From positions 1 to 64,000 of the forward strand of contig CAMBRK010000002.1 of NCBI GenBank assembly GCA_945870185.1: a DNA stretch of 64,000 nt, given 5' to 3'. The notes under the pieces are model-generated. The model searched no databases. It saw only the letters and a program-made list of their open reading frames with translations, and was not told where the DNA came from. Source of the DNA: Aureispira sp. CCB-QB1 (GTDB lineage: Bacteria > Bacteroidota > Bacteroidia > Chitinophagales > Saprospiraceae). The position numbers were made by a program, and so were the translations under genes. Each line of letters starts with the position of its first letter. Within the stretch, counting starts at the first letter, position 1. Below are positions 62,939 to 64,000 of the stretch, piece after piece.

Positions 62939-63286
62939 ATGACTGGTTTATCATACACAAATTGGGACTCCATGAGTGATCATGCTTTGGCAGAACATAT
63001 TGGTATATTTGTCAGGCACCATCGTATGGAGCAAAACAAAACACAAGATACGCTGGCAAAAGCAGCAGGGATTAGCCGATCTACATTAAGTTTATTGGAG
63101 CGTGGAGAAACTGTCACATTGGCTACTCTTATTCAAGTATTGAGAGTATTGGATCAATTGCATGTCATGGAAATTTTTAATGTGTCACAAACCATGAGTC
63201 CACTAGCTTTGGCTAAAATGGAACAAAATAAACGCAAAAGAGCTAGTGGCAAATCTGAAGGAAAAAGATATAAAGTGGAATTATGA
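62939..63286 (+). CDS. HipB-like XRE-family regulator/antitoxin
   Basis: A 115-aa protein with a helix-turn-helix at residues about 25-80 (HRMEQNKTQDTLAKAAGISRSTLSLLERGETVTLATLIQVLRVLDQL) and a basic C-terminal tail. The stop overlaps the next start (ATGA), the usual coupling in hipBA. It should bind and neutralise the HipA-like kinase and repress the operon. Confidence 0.85.
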   Translation: MTGLSYTNWDSMSDHALAEHIGIFVRHHRMEQNKTQDTLAKAAGISRSTLSLLERGETVTLATLIQVLRVLDQLHVMEIFNVSQTMSPLALAKMEQNKRKRASGKSEGKRYKVEL

Positions 63287-64000
63287 ATACGGCAATCGTG
63301 AAAATTTGGGGAGAACTTGTAGGCGCTGTTTCTTGGGACGAGAAGAAAGGTTTAGCAAGTTTTGAGTATGATTCTAAATTTAAAAAACTCCAATGGGATT
63401 TAGCACCGTTAAAGCTTCCTATTGCATCAGCAAATAAAGTATTTACATTTCCAGAATTACTTAGAAACAAAAATGCAGACTATGATACTTTCAAAGGAAT
63501 GCCCGGCTTATTAGCTGATGTACTACCCGATAAATATGGAAATCAATTAATCAATATTTGGTTGGCCCAACAAGGACGTCCACAAGAAAGCATGAACCCT
63601 GTAGAAATGTTGTGCTTCATTGGGAATAGAGGCATGGGCGCATTGGAATTTGAACCCGCTACGATGAGCGATGGTAAAAAAGCATTTTCTGTGGAGATAA
63701 ATAGTCTTGTGGACATCGCGCAAAAAATGTTATCCAAAAGAGAATCTTTCACTACAAATCTTCAAAAGGACGAAGAAAAAGCAGTATTGGAAATTTTGAA
63801 TATAGGTACATCAGCAGGTGGTGCGCGCCCTAAAGCAGTCATTGCCTATAATGAAAAAACGGGCGAAGTGAAGTCAGGCCAAACAACTGCGCCTAATGGA
63901 TTTGAACATTGGTTGATAAAATTGGACAATGTCAGCGATGTACAGCTTGGAAAAAGCAAAGGATATGGTAGAGTGGAAATGGCTTATTACAATATGGCTA
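63283..64000 (+). CDS. HipA-like serine/threonine kinase (3' end outside window)
   Basis: 239 codons are visible. The HipA N-terminal subdomain is present: VKIWGELVGAVSWDEKKGLASFEYD, KVFTFPELL and KGMPGLLADVLPDKYGNQLI. The Gly-rich loop region of the kinase (IGTSAGGARPKAVIAYNEKTGEV, near 170-190) and the beginning of the nucleotide-binding Lys strand (HWLIKLD) follow. HipA kinases phosphorylate GltX or other targets and induce dormancy. The catalytic Asp lies beyond the window, so activity cannot be judged. Confidence 0.85.
   Translation, partial: MNTAIVKIWGELVGAVSWDEKKGLASFEYDSKFKKLQWDLAPLKLPIASANKVFTFPELLRNKNADYDTFKGMPGLLADVLPDKYGNQLINIWLAQQGRPQESMNPVEMLCFIGNRGMGALEFEPATMSDGKKAFSVEINSLVDIAQKMLSKRESFTTNLQKDEEKAVLEILNIGTSAGGARPKAVIAYNEKTGEVKSGQTTAPNGFEHWLIKLDNVSDVQLGKSKGYGRVEMAYYNMA

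Overview
The window looks like chromosomal DNA of a Bacteroidota bacterium, probably a Saprospiraceae- or Chitinophagales-like free-living member. The evidence is AT-rich coding sequence, SusC/SusD and other TonB-dependent receptor genes, type IX secretion (T9SS) sorting tails on secreted proteins, DUF4249 next to a receptor, and promoters with the Bacteroidota -7 element TAnnTTTG. I see no rRNA, tRNA or CRISPR array. All names come from reading motifs, not from database searches.

Layout. 1-4.8 kb: a two-gene module (Cys-rich lipoprotein plus secreted T9SS-type protein) present twice in tandem, with a 98-bp duplicated start region carrying an 11-bp tandem repeat. 4.8-10.4 kb: accessory DNA with an IS1380-like remnant, a decayed Rhs gene whose C-terminal tip survives beside a lipoprotein gene, and an AAA ATPase/DUF4143 cassette between 92-bp direct repeats with palindromes at a 32-bp pitch. 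10.4-23 kb: mostly core genes (panD, a flippase-like membrane protein, rfaE2, a NIF3-like protein, a zinc-ribbon protein, a TPR protein, a Na/Pi cotransporter, a phosphohexomutase, a pyruvate-kinase-like protein). 23-58.3 kb: a large phosphorus-scavenging and phosphate-sparing region, with a bifunctional acyltransferase resembling OlsF, two GT4 glycosyltransferases, SusC/SusD, a clan-A-like glycoside hydrolase, two PhoX phosphatases, a beta-propeller phytase with a divergent TonB receptor, a purple acid phosphatase and a PhnZ-like oxygenase. Interleaved with these are a cytochrome/Rieske group and an RND efflux operon. 58.5-64 kb: a frameshifted lipoprotein gene, a DUF4249/TonB-receptor pair and the start of a hipBA-like module.

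The most interesting observation is regulatory. Seven promoters in the phosphorus region (olsF-like, GT4, susC, phoX, phytase-linked receptor, phytase, phnZ-like) share direct repeats of a TTAA-type hexamer at an exact 11-bp pitch. In all seven, the last hexamer ends exactly 10 bp before a TAnnTTTG-like -7 element. This is the geometry of a PhoB-type Pho box placed where the upstream promoter element would be. It ties lipid remodelling, outer-membrane import and phosphoester/phosphonate hydrolysis into one inferred phosphate-starvation regulon, which I believe is little described in this phylum.

Other items for a second look are the 32-bp-pitch palindromes at the DUF4143 cassette, the repeat that puts a lipoprotein start codon out of frame, a 247-bp MITE, and REP-like palindromes that interrupt the Rhs gene.
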